A stretch of 64,000 bases of DNA from CAUPWF01 sp964369775 (GCA_964369775.1 CAYJHQ010000003.1:59903-123902), one strand, 5' to 3'. Positions 54,001-62,390 are shown, numbered from the stretch's first letter. A program made the numbers and translations. Notes: a model not told the origin generated them from the sequence alone.

Positions 54001-55646
54001 GAGTGCAACCTCATAACATCAACTTACAAAATCCAGCAGATGTAGTCGGAAATGCATCGTCTGTAGAAATAGCAGATACCAACTATGGAGTCTCTATTAA
54101 GCTAGGGGGTGAAGTAAAAGCATTAGAAAATACATTAGACGAGGCGTATTACTTGGGAAGAACGAGTGAAACCGAATCAAATCAATTAGAAATTATTCTG
54201 GACTATTACCAGAACTTTTTTGATCAAGATACTCAAAGATATGTGGATATTACGCTATCCAATTATCAAGGAATAGAAATTTATGTGAGGGTTAATCTTG
54301 TGAGACGCGCGACAATTGATGGAATTCCAACAAATGGAATTATAGGAGGAACGTATTACACACAGATTAATACAAACAGCTCGCTAGCACTTACTCAAGA
54401 TAGTAACTTTACAGCTCAATACATCATGACTCAACCAAGTTGGAGCAATACCTATGAGTGGGTGGTGATTAAGTTGATTGGAACTACATTTCCGATTGGA
54501 ACGAAAATAACTGTGATTCATACTGCGCGAAGCGATACCTTTGAAACTCTAAGTGATGAGCCCACAAGGCTTTACTATGAAGTGGAAGAACAGGTGAGCT
54601 CTATTAGGCTTAGTCAATTTAAGGAGATGAAGAGTGGAGCGGTCTATAATCAGTCATTACCAGTACCGGCAAATACTCAAAAGCATGTATTGCAGATAGT
54701 TGTGGATTTCAGAGATGTAGCGGATGAAGATTTGATAGCTGTCGGGGACTATGAATTAGAATGTAATGGTGGTGGAACAGATGGAAAGGTTAATATTCCA
54801 TTCTCTGTAGTTGCAAAAAGGGTTACTACAATTACAAGCCAAGTTATAGAGTCGACATCTAATGTATTTACAGTAGAAAGTCAGATTGAAACAGATGAGA
54901 TAGAGGCCTATGATGCAAAAAATCTGAATCATTACGCAGCAATTAAAGTGATGTTTTTTAATAAAGAAGGAGAGATGCTAGCACCACCAAAAGGTGGATT
55001 TGTAGTGATAAATGGTGTTAAATATCCTGCTGCAGGAGAATTGTATTTTATCAATACAGTAGGACAATTAAGAGATATGACAATCACTTACTCCCTAGAA
55101 TTTCCTATGGAAGAATTAGATGAGGGGTTAGGAGAGCTGGCGGTCAAAACAGAATTATATACGAGTTTGACAAGGGAAAATGGATTGACCCAGTACGTAG
55201 ACCAATCAGTAGATACTTTTGTACTGACTCCAACTAGCAATCTAGCGGTAGATTTAAGAATTGATACTCCAATAATTACAAAAAACGGAGGAATACAAGT
55301 GCCAGTGACACTAGATTTAAATGAGGAGGCAGCAAAAACTACGATGGTGCTACAGCTTTATCAAAAGACCGTTACAGGAGTATATGAAGTGGTAGAAACA
55401 GGAGTGATTACTTACCTGCAAAATGCCCCGATGAATTATGTGCTCTTAGGAAATGGAAAAATTATAAAATATACTAATGATTACAATAGGACAGAAACGG
55501 TGCAAAATCGGTTTATTCTACACCTAGACGAATCAATTGTGGAAGATGAAGCAAAGACCTATCGCCTTATTCTTACCAGCCAATCAGCGTATAATGATTT
55601 TGAAGAAATAGAAAATTTTATTGTATTGCCAAATGAAGAATTGTAA
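51030..55646 (+). CDS. Giant exported surface protein (1538 residues)
   Basis: 1538 residues, ATGA overlap with the preceding gene. Signal peptide (RKRIKK then hydrophobic about 8-23) with a likely AKA cleavage site near residue 34. The mature part is almost entirely beta-rich: Ser/Thr/Glu/Asn-rich Ig-like or DUF11-like segments, such as TLTITFTENLDKPSQMTVSV near the start and VYVPIPEG-type strands in the middle. Few Cys. The C-terminus (ENFIVLPNEEL) has no LPXTG, no membrane helix and no repeats of a cell-wall-binding type. It is probably held by the TasA-like fibres or released. No near-identical repeats noted. Confidence 0.75.
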   Translation: MRKRIKKITPLLGVIFLFLYVIWSRNLEQSAKAMSVPIYSAVLSSGVELTTEGVASHTLYPGSDENAIETLTITFTENLDKPSQMTVSVPPGMSFWGEVLYSDSFIERGTMPTSTYTTYDKDIDLEGIQQGTGSYVNEEAGTFVISLPALVKGDEIHVNINYDRQIWSHMGNEPVTNSTAISTVHIEGVNTHTKSIEDIYVSASHLASGFFLYFPPKSEGGTETVGLDNEGTFPVALLPPYRGVNNMELHVKEATYTIDRPYHGTGADRVYADYVAGSCGELENEKISVEETSTQVIIKIQDYVHVVGSRFPVSFYFSSSKFAVGQELAINGSISLSPYIGEQNLPTQGSTGTKSLRIASEDVNLILYSASASFNTKSYQEGDGMELLGIMGFENTGGDDATQTEVHYQFDIGTSEGNRNKLDVVAVNLPFPTVNDGEVPDIYIEFVDEYGENGFTRVVNDRTNTRNETKVASYIVIDHTISQNKEYAVTEGEFIEGKTYYIKSVRYTIPLIKAVSVCGSYDSGAIGGIYGYAIAPLGSEGNTVAQSKLTMRPSNAQFLLDQERNFTIQASPSTWEIPILLSGITTDKQTIDEIESISNVVPGEKIRVKAELGMHDYPYTNSTNVPNPLVFIIEPDGFKINSVEVYRQMKENVEPLGYTKTFIKTLTNGDKAYQLELDEGYSLYDLNYLYDIPTSTTRLIPSNRPVIEVEFLPDIKLENTFINLDELIFVADKNITQDGTGAYDGYEVFDEHDLHPTKNYIAKSKDTDIVNINVNKNDLAVVTSIDSSWQTEKKVSNEGIETKENYFQYVLQVDNQTAGSIRIENNEFYVPIPEGVTLVAEPSIKGSGHLMDLQYSNIATVETIHTVEDWSDEVEDYEAVTMIKMTGNKNYSIIPSLARIGLEVPLIYDGVVGIEEAGESISLYSYQLQKMSEDDSFEGSEPNPTNAVFLEKCYVIREETEVVAEIDRPELGNTSISLDALTENIDLYVTGVQPHNINLQNPADVVGNASSVEIADTNYGVSIKLGGEVKALENTLDEAYYLGRTSETESNQLEIILDYYQNFFDQDTQRYVDITLSNYQGIEIYVRVNLVRRATIDGIPTNGIIGGTYYTQINTNSSLALTQDSNFTAQYIMTQPSWSNTYEWVVIKLIGTTFPIGTKITVIHTARSDTFETLSDEPTRLYYEVEEQVSSIRLSQFKEMKSGAVYNQSLPVPANTQKHVLQIVVDFRDVADEDLIAVGDYELECNGGGTDGKVNIPFSVVAKRVTTITSQVIESTSNVFTVESQIETDEIEAYDAKNLNHYAAIKVMFFNKEGEMLAPPKGGFVVINGVKYPAAGELYFINTVGQLRDMTITYSLEFPMEELDEGLGELAVKTELYTSLTRENGLTQYVDQSVDTFVLTPTSNLAVDLRIDTPIITKNGGIQVPVTLDLNEEAAKTTMVLQLYQKTVTGVYEVVETGVITYLQNAPMNYVLLGNGKIIKYTNDYNRTETVQNRFILHLDESIVEDEAKTYRLILTSQSAYNDFEEIENFIVLPNEEL

Positions 55647-55736
55647 TTGAATGAAAAAAAATAGGAAATTTTGTCAGAATACATTATAATAAAGCTAGGT
55701 AACTTATTGAGTGGATATTAAAGAGAGGGGATTTTG

Positions 55737-57101
55737 ATGAAATATATTTGTAGCATTTGTAATTATGAATTTGATGAAGAAAAAGAGGGGAAAAGTTATG
55801 AGGAGCTTAGTTCTTGCCCGCTATGTAAGCAGCCGAAAGAAAAGCTGATTGCACAAGAAGTGACTAATGTAGAGATCGAAAAAGTACCGGAAAGAATTGA
55901 TGCATCTGAGCGATATATGGCGGAAATTCAAGAGATGGCAAAGACAGGAAAAACAATCCATGCAGCTATGAGTACAAAGATGAGACTACCGATGTGGGAT
56001 AATATCTTGTTTTTGGGCGCACAGCTAAACCCAGCACCGTTGTTAGACGATGCACCAGTAAATACCACTACGATTATAGGGAAAAATGCAAAAAAACCAA
56101 TGGTGATAGAAAGCCCAATCTATGTATCACACATGTCATTTGGAGCATTATCGAGAGAGGTAAAAGTGGCATTAGCAGCTGGAACAGCAAAGTTGAAAAC
56201 AGCTATGTGCAGCGGAGAAGGTGGAATATTAGAAGAAGAAAAAAATACTTCTCATAAGTATATTTTTGAATATATTCCGAATAAGTATAGTGCAACAAAA
56301 CAGAACTTTATGGATGCTGACGCAATTGAAATCAAGATAGGTCAAGGAACAAAACCTGGAATGGGTGGGCATCTTCCAGGTGAAAAGGTAACGGAAGAAA
56401 TTTCACGTATCAGAGGAAAAGAGATGGGCAAAGAGATACAAAGCCCATCTAAATTCCCAGAATTGAATTCAAAAGAAGATTTAAAAAACATGGTGGATTA
56501 TTTGAGGGAAGCTTCGGAAGGTCGTCCGATTGGAATTAAGATTGCAGCAGGAAGAGTAGAGAAGGATTTAGAATACTGTGTATATGCAAATCCAGATTTC
56601 ATTACAATAGATGGTCGAGGTGGAGCCACTGGATCGAGTCCTTTATTCTTGCGAGAATCTACAACGATTCCTACAATTTATGCATTAGCCAGAGCGAGAA
56701 GATATCTTGACTCACATGGGAAGGACATTGCGCTAGTGATTACGGGCGGACTTAGAGTATCGTCTGATTTTGCAAAAGCTTTGGCAATGGGGGCAGATGC
56801 AGTAGCTATATCAACAGCGGCATTAATAGCAGCAGGATGTCAACAGTATCGAATTTGTGGTTCAGGAAACTGTCCGATGGGCGTGGCGACTCAGGACAAT
56901 GAATTGAGAAAACGTATAAAAGTAGAAGAAGCCTCAGAACGGATATATAGATTCTTACATGTATCAAATGAAGAGTTGAAGACATTTGCAAGAGTTCTGG
57001 GAAAGGACGATGTACATAAAATAACCATAGAAGATATGTGTACTCTAGATAAAGAGATAGCTAAGTACACAGAGATTCCACACGCAGGAATAGAATTCTA
57101 A
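55737..57101 (+). CDS. Rubredoxin-like/glutamate synthase FMN-domain fusion
   Basis: 454 residues from ATG 55737 (GAGGGG upstream). N-terminal rubredoxin-like domain (about 1-40) with CSIC and CPLC. Then the glutamate synthase FMN domain (about 90-450): SHMSFGALSREVK, IGQGTKPGMGGHLPG, TIDGRGGATGSS, and the 3Fe-4S Cys pattern CQQYRICGSGNCPMGVATQ. The glutaminase domain is absent, so it is a stand-alone GltB-like FMN protein. Could be a ferredoxin- or rubredoxin-linked oxidoreductase; true substrate unknown. The stop overlaps the convergent peptidase gene by four bases. Confidence 0.88.
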   Translation: MKYICSICNYEFDEEKEGKSYEELSSCPLCKQPKEKLIAQEVTNVEIEKVPERIDASERYMAEIQEMAKTGKTIHAAMSTKMRLPMWDNILFLGAQLNPAPLLDDAPVNTTTIIGKNAKKPMVIESPIYVSHMSFGALSREVKVALAAGTAKLKTAMCSGEGGILEEEKNTSHKYIFEYIPNKYSATKQNFMDADAIEIKIGQGTKPGMGGHLPGEKVTEEISRIRGKEMGKEIQSPSKFPELNSKEDLKNMVDYLREASEGRPIGIKIAAGRVEKDLEYCVYANPDFITIDGRGGATGSSPLFLRESTTIPTIYALARARRYLDSHGKDIALVITGGLRVSSDFAKALAMGADAVAISTAALIAAGCQQYRICGSGNCPMGVATQDNELRKRIKVEEASERIYRFLHVSNEELKTFARVLGKDDVHKITIEDMCTLDKEIAKYTEIPHAGIEF

Positions 57102-57751
57102 ATGGTCATAACACTTCCAAATTTTGATAAGTAATTCAAGTGATTTTTATATTGAGGATCATATTTTCCAACCAGCCTCCAAAAAGAACGATCATGGTTA
57201 AGGTGAGAAATATGACAGAGTTCATGAACGATGACTGAGTCAATGACAGAAGGCGGAGCCATACTCAACTTGTAATTAAAAGTCAATTCCTTGCGACTTG
57301 AGCAAGTACCCCAAGCCTTTGGGTTGTCCACTATGGAGACAGATTTAGCTTTGACATTAAGAAGTTTTTCAAACTTTGGAAGTTGTTTTTTTATATATTT
57401 GGTTGTTTTTCGGATATATAGTGATTTAAGAGCTTGTTGAACATCAGATAAATCTTCACCTGTATCATCAAGAAGCTGTCCAAATGTTTGAGGAGCACCA
57501 AATAAAAGGAAAATTTCATTTTTATCATAACTTTTTTTGCTAGAGACGAAAATACGATTGTTGTAGCGTTCAATAGTAGGTAAGATTTTCTTCTTTTGCT
57601 TTGTTAGAAAATCTTCGATTTCAGATTGAGTTGTTTTTAATGGAGCCCTAACGGTTAACAGACCTTCAAGACTAAAATTATAACTCATTTTCGTTCCTTT
57701 TGTATATTGAACCAGAAAACTAACCTCTGTATCATCGATGATAAATAGCAT
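57098..57751 (-). CDS. YgjP-type metallopeptidase, second copy
   Basis: 217 residues. HELCH at about 176-180 with a further His in LNHDRSF, and the conserved WGTCSSRKELTFNYKL segment before it, as in DUF45/YgjP proteins. The N-terminal domain is a beta-rich segment with little similarity to the first copy (5549-6280). RBS GAGGAG eight bases upstream. Cytoplasmic; activity not known. Confidence 0.85.
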   Translation of the reverse strand: MLFIIDDTEVSFLVQYTKGTKMSYNFSLEGLLTVRAPLKTTQSEIEDFLTKQKKKILPTIERYNNRIFVSSKKSYDKNEIFLLFGAPQTFGQLLDDTGEDLSDVQQALKSLYIRKTTKYIKKQLPKFEKLLNVKAKSVSIVDNPKAWGTCSSRKELTFNYKLSMAPPSVIDSVIVHELCHISHLNHDRSFWRLVGKYDPQYKNHLNYLSKFGSVMTI

Positions 57752-57862
57752 ATTAAGCTCCTCTTTTTGTAGAATAATAAGTATTATAACGGAAAAGCGA
57801 GGAAAAAGCTATTAGTATTTAAGAAGTGAAAAAGTAAATAGTACTAACCCCATATACCCTTG

Positions 57863-57887
57863 CATAAGATGTTAAAAACATCCTATG
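57863..57887 (+). promoter_or_regulatory. Imperfect palindrome in the spoIIID leader
   Basis: Arms CATAAGATGTT (57863-57873) and AACATCCTATG (57877-57887), one mismatch, ending just before GGGGGA that serves as the spoIIID RBS. It may be an operator or a leader hairpin; the mother-cell sigma-E promoter expected here was not assigned. Confidence 0.35.
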
Positions 57888-57900
57888 TAGGGGGATTTTA

Positions 57901-58149
57901 ATGAAAGATTATATAGAGGAGCGAGCAGTTGACATAGCTAATTATATAATAGAGAAAAATGCAACTGTAAGACAGACGGCAAAGGAATTTGGAATAAGTA
58001 AAAGCACAGTACATAAAGACATAACAGAGCGATTGCAACAGATTAACCCAAGTCTTGCAGCTCTTGCACGGAAAGTATTGGACTTAAATAAATCGGAGCG
58101 TCACATTAGGGGAGGGTTGGCTACAAAGGCAAAGTATTTACAGAAATAA
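57901..58149 (+). CDS. spoIIID: Sporulation transcription factor SpoIIID
   Basis: 82 residues, matching SpoIIID. Helix-turn-helix (about 21-45, VRQTAKEFGISKSTVHKDI) and a basic C-terminal helix (NKSERHIRGGLATKAKYL) that adds DNA contacts. It activates and represses mother-cell genes after sigma-E. RBS GGGGGA. Preceded by an imperfect palindrome. Confidence 0.96.
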   Translation: MKDYIEERAVDIANYIIEKNATVRQTAKEFGISKSTVHKDITERLQQINPSLAALARKVLDLNKSERHIRGGLATKAKYLQK

Positions 58150-58268
58150 AATCATACTAATTTGTTTACGGTGAATTAACAAAGAATTAAGGAACGCCTA
58201 TCTTTGCTAGTGATATAATAAAAATAAGTAAAACAGTTGCATATGTATATTCAATAGGAGTATATGGG

Positions 58269-59954
58269 ATGAAAGGTGAGAAAAATTTTCGAAAGCGAAT
58301 TACATTGATATTTATAGTAGCAACTATCATTCCAATGTTTTGCATTGGGATGTTGTTTCAGAATCAACTTGCAAAGATTTTATATGATGAGTATGAAAAA
58401 CAAATTGAAGCGAATTTAATGAAGGTGGAACAAGGAGTAGATTTGATAATTGAAAGATATGACTATGTCTTAGATGCAATTAGCTCAGATAGAACACTTA
58501 TGAGTTATTATCAAACTATTCATAAGCAAGAACCAGGGTTTGAAGAAACGATAGAAAGATATAAAATCTTGATGGCTCAAGCAGCTAATCGATATCCATA
58601 TATTGTGGGAATGGCTTGGTTTGCTGAAGGAAGAGAGACGATTTATTACAATCAATTATCAACAGAGGCATCTTCAGATTCTTGGATTCTTGATGAGTCA
58701 AGTGTACCTTATAGGGTAATAAAAGTAGAAAATCAAAATAATGAAGAGTATTACTTGTTACAACTTCGGGCAAAAGTTGTAGATTCAAACAATCCTAACA
58801 GTGAATTGGGATATGTGGTAATGTCTATTGATACAGCGGTGATTGATGAAGCATTAGAATCTCAAGAAGAGGTAGTTAGTTATTTAGTCTGCAAAGATAC
58901 TATTATAAATTCATCAAATCAAACGGCTAGGGGGACAAAGCTTCAAGAAGTTCCGTCTGAAAATATGCAGATAGGAAGTACACAAATTGAATATGGAGAT
59001 TTAGAAGTATATAGCTATCATTCGAAGCAGGAGTTACTAGAAGAGCAAAGAAGTCAATTTCTTACTTGGTGCTTAATTGCATTAATTGCAGAAGGTGTAC
59101 TTATATTTGCACTATATTACGCAATGAGACCGATGATGAGTTGGCTTGAGACGCTGAGAAAAGTGATTAAAGAGGTTGGAAATGGAAACCTTGATGTGCA
59201 TATGCCAGAAGATATAGACTCATCGAAAGAAGCTAAATTCATTTCCCATGAATTTAATGAGGCAATTCAGACAATGAAAAAGCTGCTGAAAAAAGTGAAA
59301 GCTGTTACAGTAGAACAAAAGAATGCAGAGTTATCAGCATTAGAAGCGCAGATAGATCCCCACTTTTTATATAACACGCTCGATGTAATCAACTGGAAAG
59401 CAATTGGAGCCGAAGAATATGAGATTAGTGAGATGCTAGGAGCCCTAGCTGATATTCTACGGTATAGTGTAAAGAATGCAGGAGGTGAAGTAAGTATATC
59501 TCAAGAAGTTTCCTGGTTACGTCAATATATAACTATTTTAGAAGCTAAAGCAGGGAAGAATCTTGAAGTTAGCATTGATGTTCTTGAGGAAGTAGAGGGG
59601 TGTCGAATCCATAAGTTATTATTACAACCATTTATTGAAAATGCAATTAAGCACGGCTATACATCTAATGAAGAGTTCAAGATTGAGGTCGTAATAGATA
59701 AGCTAGGGAAGTATTTACACGTGTTAATCAAGGACAATGGAGTAGGGCTGACCCAAGAACAAATTAATCAACTGAACAAATGTGAAGAATTGGAATCAAA
59801 GCATTTAGGAATCAACAACGTAAGAAAGCGTTTGCAATTGTACTATGGTAGTGATGCAACAGTTTTCTATGAGAGCCTGAAACATGCCTATACAAAAGTG
59901 CACCTATTTATACCGCTAGTTACTAGCTCTCGAATGGGTGGAAAGAAGGAGTGA
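58269..59954 (+). CDS. YesM-type sensor histidine kinase
   Basis: 561 residues. TM1 (about 11-31), a long extracytoplasmic sensor (32-255), TM2 (about 257-280) and a HAMP-type linker, then the His_kinase domain with the phosphorylated His in QIDPHFLYNTLDVINWK (about residue 365) and the ATPase N-box FIENAIKHGY with KDNGVGL. The family mostly senses carbohydrates. TATAAT at 58214-58219. Overlaps the response-regulator region by a few bases. No transporter gene is adjacent. Confidence 0.93.
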   Translation: MKGEKNFRKRITLIFIVATIIPMFCIGMLFQNQLAKILYDEYEKQIEANLMKVEQGVDLIIERYDYVLDAISSDRTLMSYYQTIHKQEPGFEETIERYKILMAQAANRYPYIVGMAWFAEGRETIYYNQLSTEASSDSWILDESSVPYRVIKVENQNNEEYYLLQLRAKVVDSNNPNSELGYVVMSIDTAVIDEALESQEEVVSYLVCKDTIINSSNQTARGTKLQEVPSENMQIGSTQIEYGDLEVYSYHSKQELLEEQRSQFLTWCLIALIAEGVLIFALYYAMRPMMSWLETLRKVIKEVGNGNLDVHMPEDIDSSKEAKFISHEFNEAIQTMKKLLKKVKAVTVEQKNAELSALEAQIDPHFLYNTLDVINWKAIGAEEYEISEMLGALADILRYSVKNAGGEVSISQEVSWLRQYITILEAKAGKNLEVSIDVLEEVEGCRIHKLLLQPFIENAIKHGYTSNEEFKIEVVIDKLGKYLHVLIKDNGVGLTQEQINQLNKCEELESKHLGINNVRKRLQLYYGSDATVFYESLKHAYTKVHLFIPLVTSSRMGGKKE

Positions 59955-59962
59955 CGAATGAT

Positions 59963-61486
59963 ATGCGTATCATCATAGTAGAAGATGAGACTCCTATAAG
60001 AGAGGGTATGGAGAATCTATGTGAAAAGATAAGTGATAGCTATTCAGTAGTAGGAACAGCTGAAAATGGAAAAGTAGGATTGGAATTAATTGAACAATTG
60101 CAGCCAGATTTGGTTATTTTTGACATTCAGATGCCAGAGATGGATGGCCTTGAGATGTTTAGCAAAATACGAGAGAAAGGGATGCAATGTAGAGCGATTG
60201 TAATCAGTGCTTTTACTGATTTCTCCTATGCAAAAGAAGCTATTGATCTAGGAATTGAAGGATACTTACTAAAGCCTATTAAAATCAAAGAATTAAAAAA
60301 ATTGTTATCATGCGTTGAAAATGAATTACAAAAAGAGATACAGGAAGAAGAGCAATTCAGTTTTGAAAAGATGTGTATTGATGCGATTCATGGGCGAGAA
60401 AATCTAGAGAATATTTGTAATATTCTAGAAGAACGATATCAATTGAAGCAAGAAGAAAGATTTGGAGTATTTGTTTTATGGCTAGGGCGAAAATATACAG
60501 AATATTCATCAAAAGTAAAAAGTGAATTACAAATGTTTTATAGCGAGCATATTAATAGAGAATGCCAAGTTGTTAGTGTTCCAGATAAAGATATAATCAT
60601 GACAATATTCTATCCGGTAGATAAGATAGGAGAGTTTTCTAGATTTCTAGAAGAAGAGGTTATTGAAGAAGTAAAGAGAATAGTGCCAAGAAGTGTTATT
60701 TTTGCATCAGAGGAATGCAGAAGTTTTGAAGAATTGAGAATATCAATCAATACAATTGAAGAAAGATTACATTGGAACCTAGCATTAAGACCAAACACAT
60801 TAATTTGTGCGGACACGATAGAGAATCAACAGATAAAGGAATTGAAGTATCCGAAAGAATTAGAAAGTCAAATTGAGAAAGCGGTGATTACTAGTAATAA
60901 GGCAGCATTTAAAGATTGTTTTTATAAACTAGTGGAGCATTGTAAAAATGAAATATATGATCCGGCTAACATAAAAGAAGTTTGCCTCCAGTATTGCTGG
61001 TTTATAGTAGGTCTTGCAAAGAAATATATAGATAAACAGGATAAAGCATATGCGCAGTCAGTGATGAATATTGTATCAAATGCAAATACATGGGAAGAAA
61101 TTTGGAGCACACTGTGTATTTTCTCGAGAGAAATGATGGATACAGATAAAGTAGAAACTGCAGCAAGTCTGTTAATTAGTCAAGCAAAAAACATGATTCA
61201 GGAATACTACGGTGAAGGAATAAATCTTGAGGAAGTAGCAGATAGGCTACATGTATCAGGAGAGTATTTGAGCACAATGTTTAAAAAGGAAACAGGCGTT
61301 ACGTTTTCAGAGACGATACGTATATATAAAATCGAAAAGATTAAAGAATTGCTAGAGACAACCTCTTTAAAACTCAATCAAATATCCAATCTGACAGGAT
61401 ATAGTGATTCAAAATACATGAGCAAGGTATTTAAAGAACAAGTAGGAGTATTACCATCTGAGTACAGAAAGATGAAATGTGATTAA
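59963..61486 (+). CDS. YesN/AraC-type response regulator
   Basis: 507 residues from ATG 59963 (AAGGAG upstream; the GTG 59951 overlaps that site). N-terminal receiver with acidic pocket VEDE, phospho-acceptor Asp in VIFDIQMPEMDG (about 54) and Lys in YLLKPIK. A middle regulatory domain follows, then two AraC helix-turn-helix motifs (about 410-505: VADRLHVSGEYLSTMFKKETG and ISNLTGYSDSKYMSKVFKEQ). Paired with the upstream kinase; target genes not evident here. Confidence 0.93.
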   Translation: MRIIIVEDETPIREGMENLCEKISDSYSVVGTAENGKVGLELIEQLQPDLVIFDIQMPEMDGLEMFSKIREKGMQCRAIVISAFTDFSYAKEAIDLGIEGYLLKPIKIKELKKLLSCVENELQKEIQEEEQFSFEKMCIDAIHGRENLENICNILEERYQLKQEERFGVFVLWLGRKYTEYSSKVKSELQMFYSEHINRECQVVSVPDKDIIMTIFYPVDKIGEFSRFLEEEVIEEVKRIVPRSVIFASEECRSFEELRISINTIEERLHWNLALRPNTLICADTIENQQIKELKYPKELESQIEKAVITSNKAAFKDCFYKLVEHCKNEIYDPANIKEVCLQYCWFIVGLAKKYIDKQDKAYAQSVMNIVSNANTWEEIWSTLCIFSREMMDTDKVETAASLLISQAKNMIQEYYGEGINLEEVADRLHVSGEYLSTMFKKETGVTFSETIRIYKIEKIKELLETTSLKLNQISNLTGYSDSKYMSKVFKEQVGVLPSEYRKMKCD

Positions 61487-61610
61487 ATTAATCCACCTAT
61501 CTAAGAGAATTACTCTTTTATAAAGCTGAACTTGTGTTATTATACAATCACAGACAAGGAAAAACAAACAAAGAATATAAATAGAGTTTCAGATAGAAAG
61601 GTGAAGAAAG

Positions 61611-61844
61611 ATGAAAGAAGAATTTAGATTATATTTTAATACTCCGGACGATGTAGCAGAATTTGTAAATATTGTAAGCTACTATGAAAATGATATGGAT
61701 TTAGTTCGAGGTAGATATGTAGTAGATGCAAAATCGGTATTGGGAATAATGAATATCGGAATTAAAACAGTTACAACTTTGTGTGTATATGCGGATGATT
61801 GTGAACCACTCAGAAAAGACATTCAGAAGTATTTGCATGCATAG
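61611..61844 (+). CDS. HPr-like protein lacking the catalytic His, copy 1
   Basis: 77 residues, RBS AAAGGTG. The central segment DAKSVLGIMNIGI matches HPr around regulatory Ser46 (KSxxGxM), and the secondary-structure order is HPr-like. The GLHxRP loop with phosphoacceptor His15 is replaced by TPDDVAEFVN, so it cannot pass phosphate in the PTS. Resembles the Crh principle (HPr-like regulator) but not its sequence. A hairpin lies after the stop. Confidence 0.82.
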   Translation: MKEEFRLYFNTPDDVAEFVNIVSYYENDMDLVRGRYVVDAKSVLGIMNIGIKTVTTLCVYADDCEPLRKDIQKYLHA

Positions 61845-61864
61845 CCAAAATAATACCCTCTTTT

Positions 61865-61898
61865 AAGGCATTCTACATAGAATTGTGTGGAGTGCCTT
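61865..61898 (+). terminator. Hairpin after HPr-like gene 1
   Basis: 15-bp stem (61865-61879 with 61884-61898) with three G-U pairs and a 4-base loop; no long T-run. Confidence 0.6.
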
Positions 61899-61944
61899 TA
61901 CAATGTATAGAGATATGCGAGTGAGTAGGTTGAAAATTCTAAAA

Positions 61945-61995
61945 TTGTAAAAACATGGATATAAGTGTTCGGAGAAAACACGAATGTTTTTGCAA
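61945..61995 (+). other. Stem-loop between the two HPr-like genes
   Basis: 12-bp outer stem (61945-61956 with 61984-61995, one T-G pair) and an inner GTGTT/AACAC (61965-61969 with 61977-61981). It lies in the 268-base gap and upstream of the next promoter, so it is not a leader of HPr-like 2; it could be a small RNA or terminator. No known riboswitch pattern is seen. Confidence 0.35.
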
Positions 61996-62038
61996 TAGAC
62001 ACAAAATCTTATAAAAAAGTGAAAAATATAAGAAAGTA

Positions 62039-62067
62039 TTGTCTTTTCAGAGTTAAAATGTTAGAAT
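62039..62067 (+). promoter_or_regulatory. Promoter of HPr-like gene 2
   Basis: TTGTCT (62039-62044), 17-base spacer, TAGAAT (62062-62067), about 46 bases upstream of the start. Confidence 0.55.
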
Positions 62068-62112
62068 CAACGCTTAGAATTAATTAGATGTAAGGAGTAA
62101 GAAATTAAAGAA

Positions 62113-62343
62113 ATGAAAGAAATACAAGTGAAATTTGAAAGTGCAGAAGAAATATCAGAGTTTGTTAATATTGTAAAAAATTACCCAGGAGACATGGATT
62201 TAAAGAGTGGTCGATTTGTAGTAGATGCAAAATCGATTCTTGGAATTATGAATATAGGGATACAAAAGATTATAAAACTTACTGTAGCACCTGAATCTTA
62301 TGATGAGATTAAGGTAGCAGTGGATAAATACGTATTTGCATAA
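62113..62343 (+). CDS. HPr-like protein lacking the catalytic His, copy 2
   Basis: 76 residues, closely similar to copy 1 in the shared pattern EFVNIV...DMDL...GRFVVDAKSILGIMNIGI. Ser46-type KSILGIM region intact; the His15 loop is replaced by SAEEISEFVN. TAAGGAG lies about 15 bases before the ATG, rather far, so the start should be checked. Ends at a strong terminator. Candidate regulatory target of HPr kinase, or of another partner. Confidence 0.82.
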   Translation: MKEIQVKFESAEEISEFVNIVKNYPGDMDLKSGRFVVDAKSILGIMNIGIQKIIKLTVAPESYDEIKVAVDKYVFA

Positions 62344-62357
62344 ACGATGAAATTTAG

Positions 62358-62390
62358 AAAAACTACCTTAATTATAGGTAGTTTTTCTTA
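62358..62390 (+). terminator. Terminator of HPr-like gene 2
   Basis: 11-bp perfect stem AAAAACTACCT/AGGTAGTTTTT (62358-62368 with 62376-62386), then a T-rich end. Confidence 0.85.

Noticed and set aside
55600..55646. Sortase LPXTG anchor in the giant surface protein
   Set aside because: The end reads VLPNEEL with no LPXTG-type motif followed by a hydrophobic segment and basic tail.
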